The notes under the pieces were generated by a model. That model was not told where the DNA came from and searched no databases. It saw only the letters and a program-made list of their open reading frames with translations. Position numbers and translations under genes: made by a program. 47,132 bases of DNA from positions 1-47,132 of the forward strand of contig NZ_FOOG01000033.1 of assembly GCF_900113125.1 (NCBI RefSeq). The letters are read 5' to 3'. Shown here piece after piece: positions 15,978-23,724 of the stretch; the stretch's first letter is position 1, and every line of letters starts with the position of its first letter. This DNA is from Halobacillus alkaliphilus (GTDB lineage: Bacteria; Bacillota; Bacilli; Bacillales; Halobacillaceae).

Positions 15978-16113
15978 GAAAAACTTTAGACCAAGTGCAT
16001 CACCTTTCTACGCTCATAGAGGGGTTAAGCACTTAAGTAATAAAGTAAATGGCGAAACAGAACAAACGCAGTCTGATATCATTACCGAAGTTCAAGCAAA
16101 AAAACGCATGTAA
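15970..16113 (+). CDS. small YpzG-like protein coupled to sspK
   Basis: 47-residue protein starting at GTG 15970, with GGGAGG 7 nt upstream. It contains SPFYAHRGVKHLSNKVNGETEQTQSDI. The VNGETEQTQ part resembles what I recall of the Bacillus YpzG family of small, probably sporulation-related proteins; this is tentative. It overlaps the end of sspK by 8 nt in another frame and shares its terminator, so it is the second gene of a two-gene unit. Confidence 0.65.
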   Translation: MGKKNFRPSASPFYAHRGVKHLSNKVNGETEQTQSDIITEVQAKKRM

Positions 16114-16116
16114 TTA

Positions 16117-16148
16117 AAAGCAGCGCGCGAGTGATCGCGCGCTGCTTT
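16117..16148. terminator. bidirectional terminator between the sspK unit and yfhH
   Basis: 14-bp perfect stem AAAGCAGCGCGCGA (16117-16130)/TCGCGCGCTGCTTT (16135-16148) with a GTGA tetraloop and A/T flanks. Confidence 0.92.
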
Positions 16149-16149
16149 A

Positions 16150-16491
16150 TTAATTCTCTATTTTTTGTCCTAACATGGATATTGGAAGAGCCTCTTCTGA
16201 TTCTTCCGTTACTTTAACGCCGGCCTGATTACGGCGGTACCCCCATGCGAATACTCCATTCATATATTGAATATAAAAGGTGTTTTCAGGATCGCCTTCA
16301 ATTTCATAAAGCTCTCCCGGACCAAATTCCTCCGGGTTAATCATATATGATTTAGCCATGATGATTTTACGCTCATGCACCGCAAACTCATTAACCATGC
16401 CGAATTGTTCAGCTTTCTGTGCTTTCTCCGTCAAGTCAGCTATTTCCTGCCTTAATTCTTCCTGACTCATATCACTATATCGACGTTCCAT
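16150..16491 (-). CDS. yfhH: DUF1811 family protein YfhH
   Basis: 113-residue protein resembling B. subtilis YfhH over its whole length: MERRYSDMSQEELRQEI at the start, NEFAVHERKIIMAKSYMINPEEFGPGELYEI in the middle, GVFAWGYRR and EEALPISMLGQK at the end. Function unknown; a helical N-terminal half and a small beta domain are likely. ATG 16491 is preceded by GAGGAGGAATAGA; an in-frame codon 15 nt upstream overlaps that site. In B. subtilis yfhH adjoins recX; here the two are separated by about 7 kb of other genes. Confidence 0.9.
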   Translation of the reverse strand: MERRYSDMSQEELRQEIADLTEKAQKAEQFGMVNEFAVHERKIIMAKSYMINPEEFGPGELYEIEGDPENTFYIQYMNGVFAWGYRRNQAGVKVTEESEEALPISMLGQKIEN

Positions 16492-16608
16492 TCTATTCCT
16501 CCTCAAAAACCTTACATACTAAAAGGATGTTACGCCTTTCTTTACATTTTATCAGGGTTTCTTCACAATGAATAATGATATACAAAAGAAAATCAAGGAG
16601 AGAGGTTC

Positions 16609-17268
16609 ATGAGTACCGTATTTATCACTGGCGCTGGATCAGGACTAGGCAGGGCATTGGCCAACCAGTACGGAGCTGCCGGATACAGAGTCATCGTTAC
16701 CGGGCGCACAGAGAAAAAATTATTAGTTGTACAGAACGAAATTGAAGAAAAAGGAGGACAGGCAGAGGCTATCGTCTGTGATGTGACTGAACCAGCCTCT
16801 ATTTCAGAAGCATTACGTCAGGTCGAAGATTTAGATGTACTGATCAATAATGCCGGGCTTGGAATTTTCGGTGAACTTCATACGTACACCCAAAAGCAAA
16901 TGGACGACATGTGGACGACAAATGTCCGCGGAACCATGTTAGTGACTCAAGCTGCCTATCCTAAGCTGAAAGAAACTAATGGACGAGTATTGAATATCAT
17001 CTCTACTGCCGGGCTGCGCGGGAAGAAAAATGAAAGTATCTATTGTGCCAGTAAATTTGCTGTGAAAGGATTTACAGAGAGCCTGCAAAAAGAATGGGAA
17101 GATGAGTCTCTGACAGCCACTTCAGTCTTTATGGGCGGAATGAATACACCTTTCTGGGAAGAATCCACTCACGTATCTAATCCCGATCAGCTAAAAGGAC
17201 CGGAAGGCGTAGCTGAACAAATTTATAACGAAGATGATGGACGAAAAGAAATTATTATCGACCAGTAA
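16609..17268 (+). CDS. short-chain dehydrogenase/reductase
   Basis: 219-residue classical SDR. It has the TGAGSGLG cofactor loop (residues 7-14), NNAG (80-83) and catalytic Ser132, Tyr145 and Lys149 (YCASK). An Arg after the second strand (TGRTEKK) suggests NADP(H). The protein is short by about 30 residues at the C terminus compared with typical SDRs, so the substrate-capping region is reduced. The substrate is unknown; it does not look like FabL, which is in this area in B. subtilis. ATG 16609 follows AAGGAGAGAGGTTC. Convergent with ptsH. Confidence 0.85.
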   Translation: MSTVFITGAGSGLGRALANQYGAAGYRVIVTGRTEKKLLVVQNEIEEKGGQAEAIVCDVTEPASISEALRQVEDLDVLINNAGLGIFGELHTYTQKQMDDMWTTNVRGTMLVTQAAYPKLKETNGRVLNIISTAGLRGKKNESIYCASKFAVKGFTESLQKEWEDESLTATSVFMGGMNTPFWEESTHVSNPDQLKGPEGVAEQIYNEDDGRKEIIIDQ

Positions 17269-17280
17269 ATCGTCTGAGCT

Positions 17281-17306
17281 ACCTCGCATTCTTGCGGGGT
17301 TTTTTA
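17281..17306 (+). terminator. intrinsic terminator of the SDR gene
   Basis: ACCTCGC (17281-17287) pairs with GCGGGGT (17294-17300, one G-U), followed by TTTTTT. Confidence 0.82.
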
Positions 17307-17363
17307 TTTATTTTTGTATTTGGCAATGTTAAATCATTGTTTTTAACGTGAATAGAGAAGCTC

Positions 17364-17552
17364 CAATTGTGCCGTGAGGCTTCTCATTCGGGCCGTGTGG
17401 CTACTCAATTGGGCCGTCCGTTACCTCAATCGGGCCGTCCGTTACCTCAATCGGGCCGTCCGTTACCTCAATCGGGCCGTGCGTTACCTCAATCGGGCCG
17501 TCCGTTACCTCAATTGCGCCGTGCGTTACCTCAATTGCGCCGTGCGTTACCT
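17364..17552. repeat. 9-copy 21-bp tandem repeat
   Basis: Nine head-to-tail 21-bp units fill 17364-17552. The inner units begin CAATCGGGCCGTCC and end GTTACCT; the first two are diverged, and the last two carry TTGCGCC instead of TCGGGCC. Units four, five and seven are identical. Because 21 is divisible by 3, two plus-strand frames stay open through it (heptapeptides such as GRPLPQS), but neither has a ribosome site. It lies between the SDR and ptsH terminators. Confidence 0.95.
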
Positions 17553-17607
17553 CGAGATTAAGTCATCTTCCTTTCCCCACACGTAAAGATAAAAATCAGG
17601 TTCAACC

Positions 17608-17640
17608 AAAAAAGAAGCCGGCCCAATGGACCAGCTTCTT
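17608..17640 (-). terminator. intrinsic terminator of ptsH
   Basis: Stem GAAGCTGGTCC-ATT-GGGCCGGCTTC on the minus strand (two G-U pairs), followed by TTTTTT. It lies 18 nt after the ptsH stop. Confidence 0.88.
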
Positions 17641-17657
17641 CCTTCATTTATTAGGTC

Positions 17658-17924
17658 TTACTCGCCTAGACCTTCTTCTTTCGCTTTAGCTGCAACTGCT
17701 TCTACAGCTTCGTCTTCATCAGAACCTTCAGCGGTGAATTTAATCTCTGCACCGTTTGGAATACCTAATGACATTACACCCATAATGGATTTCATGTTAA
17801 CGGATTTTCCTTTATATTCAAGGTTTACTTCAGATTGATACTTTCCAGCTACTTGAACAAGTGCTGTGGCCGGACGAGCATGTACGCCGTCAGCTGCTGT
17901 TATTTTCATAGAATGTTCCTTCAT
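17658..17924 (-). CDS. ptsH: phosphocarrier protein HPr
   Basis: 88-residue PTS phosphocarrier. His15 (GVHARPAT) accepts phosphate from enzyme I and passes it to sugar-specific EIIA domains. Ser46 (NMKSIMGVM) is the HPr kinase site used in carbon catabolite repression with CcpA in Firmicutes. Both are at canonical positions. ATG 17924 follows AAGGAGATATCGTC. It lies 24 bp after ptsG in the same direction and is ended by a terminator. The usual next gene, ptsI for enzyme I, is missing here, so enzyme I must be encoded elsewhere. Confidence 0.96.
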   Translation of the reverse strand: MKEHSMKITAADGVHARPATALVQVAGKYQSEVNLEYKGKSVNMKSIMGVMSLGIPNGAEIKFTAEGSDEDEAVEAVAAKAKEEGLGE

Positions 17925-17948
17925 GACGATATCTCCTTTTTAAAATAA

Positions 17949-19985
17949 TTATTTTGTAATCTCAATAATATCTGGATCGTTATGCTGAACTTCACCAGAG
18001 GCTTTAACACGTACTTCTTGTCCTTCAGCTAGATTTGTGAAGACAATCGGCGTAATAGCGGATGGAGCATTGTTTCTAATGTAATCTAGATCCACTTCCA
18101 TAATCGCCTGGCCTTGTTTCACTTCATCGCCTTCGGAAATTAGTGCTGTAAAGCCTTCTCCCTTCAAGCTTACGGTATCGATTCCGATATGAACAAGAAT
18201 TTCCATTCCGTTCTCGGCTTCTAACCCTATGGCATGCTTGGTAGGGAAAATATTAAGGATCTTACCGTTTACCGGCGAAACTATCTTACCATCTTGCGGG
18301 TCAATTGCAAAGCCATCCCCCATCATCTTACCAGAGAATACTTGATCAGGCACGTCTGTAATCGGCATAACTTTCCCTTTTATCGGACTTACAAAGTTAA
18401 GTTCACCTTTTGTAACAGGGGCTTGAGCGGCTTTTTCCTCATTTACAATTTCTGCGACATCTTCACGGGAACGAGGCGTCTTGCCATCAATAATGTCCTG
18501 CATCTGTCCGCGAAGCGTATCGGAAACCGGACCGAAGATCGCCTGAATATTGTTTCCTACTTCCATAACCCCGGAAGCGCCAAGTTTTTTAAGTCTATTT
18601 TTATTGACATTCTCTTTATCATTTACTGAAACGCGCAGTCGTGTAATACAAGCATCTAAATGGGAGATATTTTCCTGACCACCCATAGCTTGCAGAATTT
18701 CATACGGAAGATCTCCTACTTCGCCCTGGTCTTCCTCGTCATCTGCTTCATCTTCGCGGCCCGGCGTTGCTAAGTTAAACTTAAGAATCGCCCAGCGGAA
18801 ACCAAAGTAGTAAATGACAGAGAAGATTAGCCCAACGATGATGACCCACCACCAGTCGGTACGGTTAGGAAGAACTCCAAATAGAATAAAGTCAATCAGT
18901 CCGCCTGAGAAGGTCTGACCGATTTTCACTCCTAAGATTTCCATAGTCATGAATGAAAGACCGGCAAACACCGCGTGAATACCAAATAGGACAGGAGCTA
19001 CGAACAAGAAGGAAAATTCAATCGGCTCTGTAATTCCTGTTAAGAAAGAAGTCAACGCAGCAGAAGCCATAATACCGCCAACAACTTTTTTACGTCCAGG
19101 TTTTGCCGTGTGATAAATAGCAAGTGCTGCAGCTGGAAGCCCGAACATCATAAACGGGAACTTACCAACCATAAATGTTCCTGCCGTAAATTCCACTCCA
19201 TCTTTCAGCTGTTCAAAGAAAATCGTCTGGTCACCGCGAATGATCTCCCCGGCTTCATTAGTATAGCTGCCAAACTCAAACCAGAATGGTGAATAGAAAA
19301 TGTGGTGAAGACCAAACGGAATTAATGATCTTTCAATTAATCCAAAGAAGAAAGCCGAAATCGTCTGGTTTCCTTCAAGCATTAAGTGGGACAAACCATT
19401 TAATCCAGTCTGTGCAAATGGCCATACCCAAAGCATAATAATTCCTAAGAATAAAGACGTAAATGCTGTGATAATCGGCACAAATCGTTTTCCTGCAAAG
19501 AATCGTAAAAACTGAGGTAACTCAATATTAAAGTACTTATTATACAAAAATGCGGCGAGTATACCGACAATGATACCTCCGAAAACCCCGGTCTGTAAGG
19601 TCGGAATACCGAGGACTTCTGCATAAGCAGGGTCTGAGGTCATATCGGCGTCCACGTTCCCGAGTACACCCATAACGACGTTCATAATTAAGTAACCAAT
19701 AATAGCGGCTAATCCGGCAACCCCGTCACCCTTAGCTAATCCAATCGCAACCCCTACCGCGAATAAAAGCGGTAAGTTATCAAAAACTACACCACCCGCT
19801 TCGGCCATAACCTCTAACAAGGTTTGGACCCACGGGGTTCCAAAATAAGGTACTTTTTCAACAAAGCTGTCCTGAGCAAAGCTTGTACCAAAAGCAAGCA
19901 GGATCCCGGCAGCCGGCAGCAAAGCTACAGGTGTCATAAGGGCTTTACCTACTTTTTGCAACGTTCCAAAAGCATTTTTGAACAT
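17949..19985 (-). CDS. ptsG: glucose-specific PTS enzyme IICBA
   Basis: 678-residue glucose permease of the phosphotransferase system. The EIIC membrane domain (about 1-415, roughly ten helices, with the [11 protein letters not shown] motif) carries the sugar. The EIIB domain (about 425-505) has the phosphorylated Cys446 in [12 protein letters not shown]. The EIIA domain (about 530-678) has the phosphorylated His599 in [10 protein letters not shown], with supporting His584. The domain order C-B-A and the length match B. subtilis PtsG. ATG 19985 follows AAGGAGGAAATCAC. Expression is controlled by a GlcT-type RAT/terminator in the 240-nt leader. Confidence 0.96.
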   Translation of the reverse strand: MFKNAFGTLQKVGKALMTPVALLPAAGILLAFGTSFAQDSFVEKVPYFGTPWVQTLLEVMAEAGGVVFDNLPLLFAVGVAIGLAKGDGVAGLAAIIGYLIMNVVMGVLGNVDADMTSDPAYAEVLGIPTLQTGVFGGIIVGILAAFLYNKYFNIELPQFLRFFAGKRFVPIITAFTSLFLGIIMLWVWPFAQTGLNGLSHLMLEGNQTISAFFFGLIERSLIPFGLHHIFYSPFWFEFGSYTNEAGEIIRGDQTIFFEQLKDGVEFTAGTFMVGKFPFMMFGLPAAALAIYHTAKPGRKKVVGGIMASAALTSFLTGITEPIEFSFLFVAPVLFGIHAVFAGLSFMTMEILGVKIGQTFSGGLIDFILFGVLPNRTDWWWVIIVGLIFSVIYYFGFRWAILKFNLATPGREDEADDEEDQGEVGDLPYEILQAMGGQENISHLDACITRLRVSVNDKENVNKNRLKKLGASGVMEVGNNIQAIFGPVSDTLRGQMQDIIDGKTPRSREDVAEIVNEEKAAQAPVTKGELNFVSPIKGKVMPITDVPDQVFSGKMMGDGFAIDPQDGKIVSPVNGKILNIFPTKHAIGLEAENGMEILVHIGIDTVSLKGEGFTALISEGDEVKQGQAIMEVDLDYIRNNAPSAITPIVFTNLAEGQEVRVKASGEVQHNDPDIIEITK

Positions 19986-20110
19986 GTGATTTCCTCCTTA
20001 ATTATAAATTGTGATCCAAAACTGGCTTCGCTTCCTAACAGATAAAACGGTTACATTTACTTTAAAAATGAAAGCGTCACATAGGACGCGGCATCATTCC
20101 AAAAGAGCAA

Positions 20111-20220
20111 TAAAAAAGGCATGAGTATAGAAGATCAATCAGCTACCATTGGGTACACTTCACCCTTAATGATAACCGCGAAATCTTCCGATACTCATGC
20201 CTGATCGTATCAGTAACACG
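20111..20220 (-). promoter_or_regulatory. GlcT-responsive RAT antiterminator overlapping the ptsG leader terminator
   Basis: Minus strand, just after the glcT stop: the palindromic RAT (20193-20220) contains GTTACTGATACGATCAGGCA, very close to the B. subtilis ptsG RAT as I recall it. Its 3' part, GGCATGAGTAT's partner (20191-20201), also pairs with 20118-20128 to form a terminator followed by TTTTTT (20112-20117). The two structures exclude each other: dephosphorylated GlcT would bind the RAT, block the terminator and let ptsG be read. Confidence 0.88.
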
Positions 20221-20225
20221 TAACG

Positions 20226-21068
20226 TTAGGATTTATGGGTTAATCGTTGTAAATGAATCGTGAGATATATAGCTTCTGATTCATCTACTGGCTTTTTGAG
20301 CCACTTTTGCATCACTTTTATCAACTTCCAAGCTAAATTATAGCACACAGGGTATTCTTCTTTCAACATGTTTGCGAGTTTAATTTCTTCGCCCACACTT
20401 TCTCCCTGATGAACGCGATCAATTGCTCGGTGCAAATGCTGTACCAGGCGGTGGTAATCAATACTTTTCCTATCAATCGTAACCTTCATCGTATCTTCGA
20501 CCAGCTGAACTAACTGGTTGATCAGCTGATTATGACGATTAATCTCCCGCAGCGTTTTATCTGTGACCGCACTATGAATATGAAGAGCAATAAATCCAAT
20601 CTCGCCTTCCGGGAATTGTATACCCAGTTTGTCATAAATCATGGTTACGACTTCCATTGCAATTTGGTACTCCTTAGGATAAAGCGATTCAATCTCCTGC
20701 AGAAAAGGATTCGAAAACTGCATGTTCTTCTTGGCCCGGTTAATTGCAAAAGCTAAGTGATCCGTTAGAGCCACGTGGATGTGCTGATTCAGCTCTTCCC
20801 CCATCCTTTTTTCAATATGAAACAAGATATCATTCGTAAAATCGATGAGTTCTTCGTCGATGTGGGGAACCAGATCAACATATTGCTGTTTTTCCTTCTC
20901 ATTACTTAAAAGGAAGGTCTTATCCGCTTTGTTGAAAGAAACCGAATCATCTTTTTTTCGATTAAATCCAATCCCTTTTCCAATCAATACGACTTCCTCA
21001 TAGGAAGGATGTTCTGCAATAATCACATTATTGTTTAAGATTTTCTTAATGACTACGTTCTGCTCCAT
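20226..21068 (-). CDS. glcT: transcription antiterminator GlcT (BglG/SacY family)
   Basis: 280-residue RNA-binding antiterminator. The co-antiterminator domain (about 1-55, including VIKKILNNNVIIAE and IGKGIGFNRKKDD) binds the RAT; PRD1 (about 65-170) and PRD2 (about 175-280) are regulated by PTS phosphorylation. Conserved histidines are visible in ALTDHLAFAINRAK, ALHIHSA, LVQHLHRAIDR and LTIHLQR. The cognate RAT lies 5 nt after the stop codon, followed by ptsG, so the glcT-ptsG-ptsH order of B. subtilis is kept. ATG 21068 is preceded by GGAGGGAGGATAGA. A cre-like site lies upstream (21111-21124). Confidence 0.95.
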   Translation of the reverse strand: MEQNVVIKKILNNNVIIAEHPSYEEVVLIGKGIGFNRKKDDSVSFNKADKTFLLSNEKEKQQYVDLVPHIDEELIDFTNDILFHIEKRMGEELNQHIHVALTDHLAFAINRAKKNMQFSNPFLQEIESLYPKEYQIAMEVVTMIYDKLGIQFPEGEIGFIALHIHSAVTDKTLREINRHNQLINQLVQLVEDTMKVTIDRKSIDYHRLVQHLHRAIDRVHQGESVGEEIKLANMLKEEYPVCYNLAWKLIKVMQKWLKKPVDESEAIYLTIHLQRLTHKS

Positions 21069-21110
21069 TCTATCCTCCCTCCTAAAAATCCTAATAGTTC
21101 AATTCTATTA

Positions 21111-21124
21111 TAAAAACGGTTTCA
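21111..21124 (-). promoter_or_regulatory. possible catabolite-responsive element upstream of glcT
   Basis: Minus strand TGAAACCGTTTTTA matches 13 of 14 positions of the cre consensus TGwAAnCGnTnwCA. It is about 45 bp before the glcT start. CcpA control would be plausible for a glucose uptake locus, but a single match is weak evidence. Confidence 0.4.
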
Positions 21125-21199
21125 AGTGGCTGTTTCTCTATCCTATAGTTCTTATGTTTATTTTACAAGATCACTATCGTTCGGATATTTTCCTTTGTC

Positions 21200-21213
21200 T
21201 AAAAGCGCTTACG
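21200..21213 (+). promoter_or_regulatory. possible catabolite-responsive element upstream of the HAD gene
   Basis: TAAAAGCGCTTACG contains the AAGCGCTT core and matches about 12 of 14 cre positions on the minus strand. It lies just before a TACAAT -10-like hexamer (about 21219-21224), where a bound CcpA would be expected to repress. Confidence 0.35.
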
Positions 21214-21277
21214 TCATGTACAATCATTAGGGTGTAAAAAAGTATTACAGGTAGGATAAAGGAAAGGAGCCTCATCC

Positions 21278-22069
21278 ATGATTAAACTGTTTGTCAGTGA
21301 TCTTGATGGGACATTACTCGGAATGGACCACTATATTAAAAACGAAGATATAGATGCGCTGAGACGGATGGTCGAACAAGGTACTCCTCTAACGGTCGCC
21401 TCCGGACGCATGGACCACGAAATAAAAGAAGTGCTGAACCGTCTCAAAGTGCCGGGACATCGTATTAGTCAAAACGGAGCGTTTGTTTACAATGAATCGG
21501 ATGAACACATTCATTCTAAAACTTTTGAAGGCGATCTGGCCAGAAAGGTTATGGACCACATTGAACAAGAGCCTATGATAAAGACCGTTTCAACTTCTGA
21601 TCAGACATTTACGAAGGAACACAATGAATGGATTGATAAGATTTCTGAACAGTTGTTTCACGATATTATTGTCGAACCACAAATGGCCGATCAGTTCGGT
21701 ACAACCATCGCTCCATCGAAAATCACTCTTCACGGGAAGGAAGACGATGTGACCGCAGCTTATAAAAGAATTCATGAAGCTTTTGGCGAGACCACGGATA
21801 GCTTCATCTCCCATGAAACGTGTGTAGACATAATGCCAAAGTCTATTAATAAAGGAAGCGGTCTGCATTCCTTGATCGCCAAACTGGACATCCAGCCTCA
21901 TGAAATTGCCTGCGTCGGAGATTCGTTCAATGACTTGGCCATGTTCGCACTTACGCCTCATAACTATGTCATGTCAACGGCTCATAAAGAGGTGCAGGAG
22001 AGAGCCAATACCATTGTAGACCATGTGCATGAAGCGATTGAAGATTTAGAGAAAAAAGGATTATTATAA
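21278..22069 (+). CDS. Cof-type HAD family phosphatase
   Basis: 263-residue haloacid dehalogenase-superfamily hydrolase of the Cof/IIB type. Motif I is FVSDLDGTLL with nucleophile Asp8 and Asp10; motif II Ser/Thr is in PLTVASGR; motif III Lys is near SINKGSGL; motif IV is CVGDSFNDLAMF. These enzymes remove phosphate from sugar phosphates, nucleotides or FMN-like compounds; the substrate cannot be told here. The neighbouring glucose genes make a sugar phosphate attractive but unproved. ATG 21278 follows GGAAAGGAGCCTCATCC. Divergent from glcT. Confidence 0.88.
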   Translation: MIKLFVSDLDGTLLGMDHYIKNEDIDALRRMVEQGTPLTVASGRMDHEIKEVLNRLKVPGHRISQNGAFVYNESDEHIHSKTFEGDLARKVMDHIEQEPMIKTVSTSDQTFTKEHNEWIDKISEQLFHDIIVEPQMADQFGTTIAPSKITLHGKEDDVTAAYKRIHEAFGETTDSFISHETCVDIMPKSINKGSGLHSLIAKLDIQPHEIACVGDSFNDLAMFALTPHNYVMSTAHKEVQERANTIVDHVHEAIEDLEKKGLL

Positions 22070-22074
22070 AGTAT

Positions 22075-22109
22075 AAAAGCTGCTGACTTATCTATGGTCA
22101 GCAGCTTTT
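22075..22109. terminator. bidirectional terminator between HAD and NIPSNAP-Nudix genes
   Basis: 13-bp perfect stem AAAAGCTGCTGAC (22075-22087)/GTCAGCAGCTTTT (22097-22109). Confidence 0.9.
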
Positions 22110-22110
22110 A

Positions 22111-22872
22111 TTATTCTTCCATTCGGTGAAGAAGTTCATACGGTTTTACATAGTAACTTTCAACCGCTACTCCTTGGCTATCTCTGGCATCTTTAATTCT
22201 GGTTATAAATTGATCTCTGGTTACCAGGTCCGTTAAATCTACTTCTGTTAAATCCTGAAACATGACCTCTTCCGTTTCACCAGGCTGGATCTTTAATTGA
22301 CCACTTTCATACTTTCCTTTAAAAACAATACACACAATCCCCTGGGTCATATTGTGATAAACGCCTGTTATTCCGTCTATTTGAGCATAAATACCAGTTT
22401 CCTCAAGAATTTCTCTTCGGATTGCCGCTTCCAGACTTTCACCTTTCTCCATTCTTCCGCCCGGCATTTCATACGTATCATTCCGATGTTCATTTCTTAC
22501 AAGCAGCAATTCTCCCTTTTTATTGGTGATATAAGCAGAAACCGATACAATATGCTTAGTAAAATGATAATCTCCAGTACTTTCAATAAAGTCTTCCTTA
22601 AGGTGTTCAAATATCGGACTTAATTCTTCCTTTCTCTGGGAGGCCATATGGTAAAGCTCGGAAGCATACACGTTTTCCGTGATCCTTTCGTAGTCCTCGT
22701 AGGAATCATACTCCCATATAGAAGTAATTTCATCGCGCGTTGTTGTCACATACCTCCCGATTAGTCGTGCTCCATGTCCTAATTGAGCAGGTAGTATGTA
22801 TTCGTGAAAAAAACGTGTGCACGGTTCATATTGTTCAGGCTTTATCTGATATGTATAACGCTTATAAATCAT
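22111..22872 (-). CDS. NIPSNAP-like and Nudix hydrolase fusion protein
   Basis: 253-residue two-domain protein. The first 100 residues look like a NIPSNAP/dimeric alpha-beta barrel (YKRYTYQIKPEQYEPCTRFFHEYILPAQ...GRYVTTTRDEITSIWEYDSYEDYERI). The rest is a Nudix hydrolase with a complete box at 139-161 (GRMEKGESLEAAIRREILEETGI), which binds Mg2+ and cleaves nucleoside-diphosphate-linked compounds. I see no frameshift between the domains. The substrate is unknown. ATG 22872 follows GGAGGACGACTT. It lies upstream of repeat copy C and is convergent with the HAD gene. Confidence 0.8.
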   Translation of the reverse strand: MIYKRYTYQIKPEQYEPCTRFFHEYILPAQLGHGARLIGRYVTTTRDEITSIWEYDSYEDYERITENVYASELYHMASQRKEELSPIFEHLKEDFIESTGDYHFTKHIVSVSAYITNKKGELLLVRNEHRNDTYEMPGGRMEKGESLEAAIRREILEETGIYAQIDGITGVYHNMTQGIVCIVFKGKYESGQLKIQPGETEEVMFQDLTEVDLTDLVTRDQFITRIKDARDSQGVAVESYYVKPYELLHRMEE

Positions 22873-22998
22873 AAGTCGTCCTCCCTATTCTCATAGTACT
22901 TTTATCACCTTTAAATAGTATACACGAAAATTATTTTTAAGTTAATCAGGTACTTTTTTCTTATGCTCTCAATTAAATATCTAAAGTAATTCTTATAG

Positions 22999-23588
22999 TA
23001 AAGCTCCCGTTACTTGAAGACTCGATTTCGAGACTTTTGTGGAATTAGGTCCTGCGAGGGACGATTTCGTTTTCCGGCCCTGCACGACGCAGGGTCGTAC
23101 GACGTTGCCACAGGACGTGGCGATCTTAGTCGAACATCCCTTGTGGTAAGCTTCCTCAGGCTTCGCCTTCCGGGATCTTACCGATCATGTTCATCCCACT
23201 CTTACACTTTTATAAGAGTTAAGCATAACTCATAATATAAACGTCAGCGTGAGCTATCCAGCTGCAGCACCTAGCGTCTAGTGAGACTTCCCTCACTTCT
23301 GTGCGATAAGTCAACATCGAATCACTCCGCTCTTCGTGTTTCCTTTATCTCCGCCAGCTCCATGCTAGTTTCGGTGCCTAGCCTCTCGAGTTCTTAAGTC
23401 CAACCATGATAGGAAGGAGGGCACTTCCTTTCATGGTCGTTCTTAAGCTTGTCGAGGCTGAGCAAGGCACCTCCACATTTGAATGTCCAGTCCATACGCC
23501 GCTGACCAAGGTGCTTCCGCTTATAAGATAGGAGCCTTCATCGTCCCCCTCCGGACCTTGCCATGTGTAGAGCTCGAAATCTTCTACG
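22999..23588 (-). repeat. structured intergenic repeat, copy C, split by a second repeat
   Basis: The left part (22999 to about 23210) closely matches copy D (46802 onward), from AAGCTCCCGTTACTTGAAGA through ATCATGTTCATCCC. The matching right end (TCGTCCCCCTCCGGACCTT, about 23541-23559, to GAGCTCGAAATC) lies 330 bp away, and the stretch between is unrelated sequence holding another palindromic repeat. The copy is in reverse orientation relative to A. It accounts for most of the 810-bp gene-free gap between the Nudix and recX genes; short frames here lack ribosome sites. Confidence 0.8.
23373..23471. repeat. 99-nt long-hairpin repeat nested in copy C
   Basis: GGTGCCTAGCCTC (from 23373) pairs with GAGGCTGAGCAAGGCACC (ending 23471), TTCTTAAG pairs with CTTAAG, and inside these ACCATGATAGGAAG pairs imperfectly with CTTCCTTTCATGGT. 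It resembles the abundant Bacillaceae intergenic repeat built on GGTGCC...CTCGAG/CTTAAGC...GGCACC that I recall, though I cannot verify the family here. Confidence 0.65.
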
Positions 23589-23686
23589 AAAGCGTCTGCT
23601 CAACGAGTAAGGGGAGCCTGGTCTTCAACTATCAGCCCCTATTGTTGAATAATTTACTCATGTAAAATTAACGAACAAGTTCAGTT

Positions 23687-23719
23687 AAAAAGTCAGCACC
23701 TGCGCCGGCGCTGACTTTC
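23687..23719 (-). terminator. intrinsic terminator of recX
   Basis: AAAGTCAGC/GCTGACTTT stem (23689-23697 with 23710-23718) with a GC-rich inner pair, followed by TTT on the minus strand. Confidence 0.8.
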
Positions 23720-23724
23720 TTTAA

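Noticed and set aside
16609-17268. fabL (enoyl-ACP reductase), expected nearby from B. subtilis order
   Set aside because: The protein has a YxxxK-type SDR active site and is shorter, and its sequence does not resemble FabL.
17364-17552. CRISPR array
   Set aside because: The 21-bp units are contiguous without spacers and no cas genes are near.
17367-17561. Coding frame through the tandem repeat (heptapeptide repeat protein)
   Set aside because: The frame stays open only because the unit length is divisible by three; a second frame is equally open and neither has a ribosome site.
20045-20060. cre site in the ptsG leader (TGTAACCGTTTTAT, minus strand)
   Set aside because: Two mismatches at the conserved CA end, and it lies downstream of the leader terminator rather than near a promoter.
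23014-23665. Short plus-strand frames in the gap between the Nudix and recX genes
   Set aside because: They fall inside repeat copy C and its nested hairpin and lack ribosome sites.
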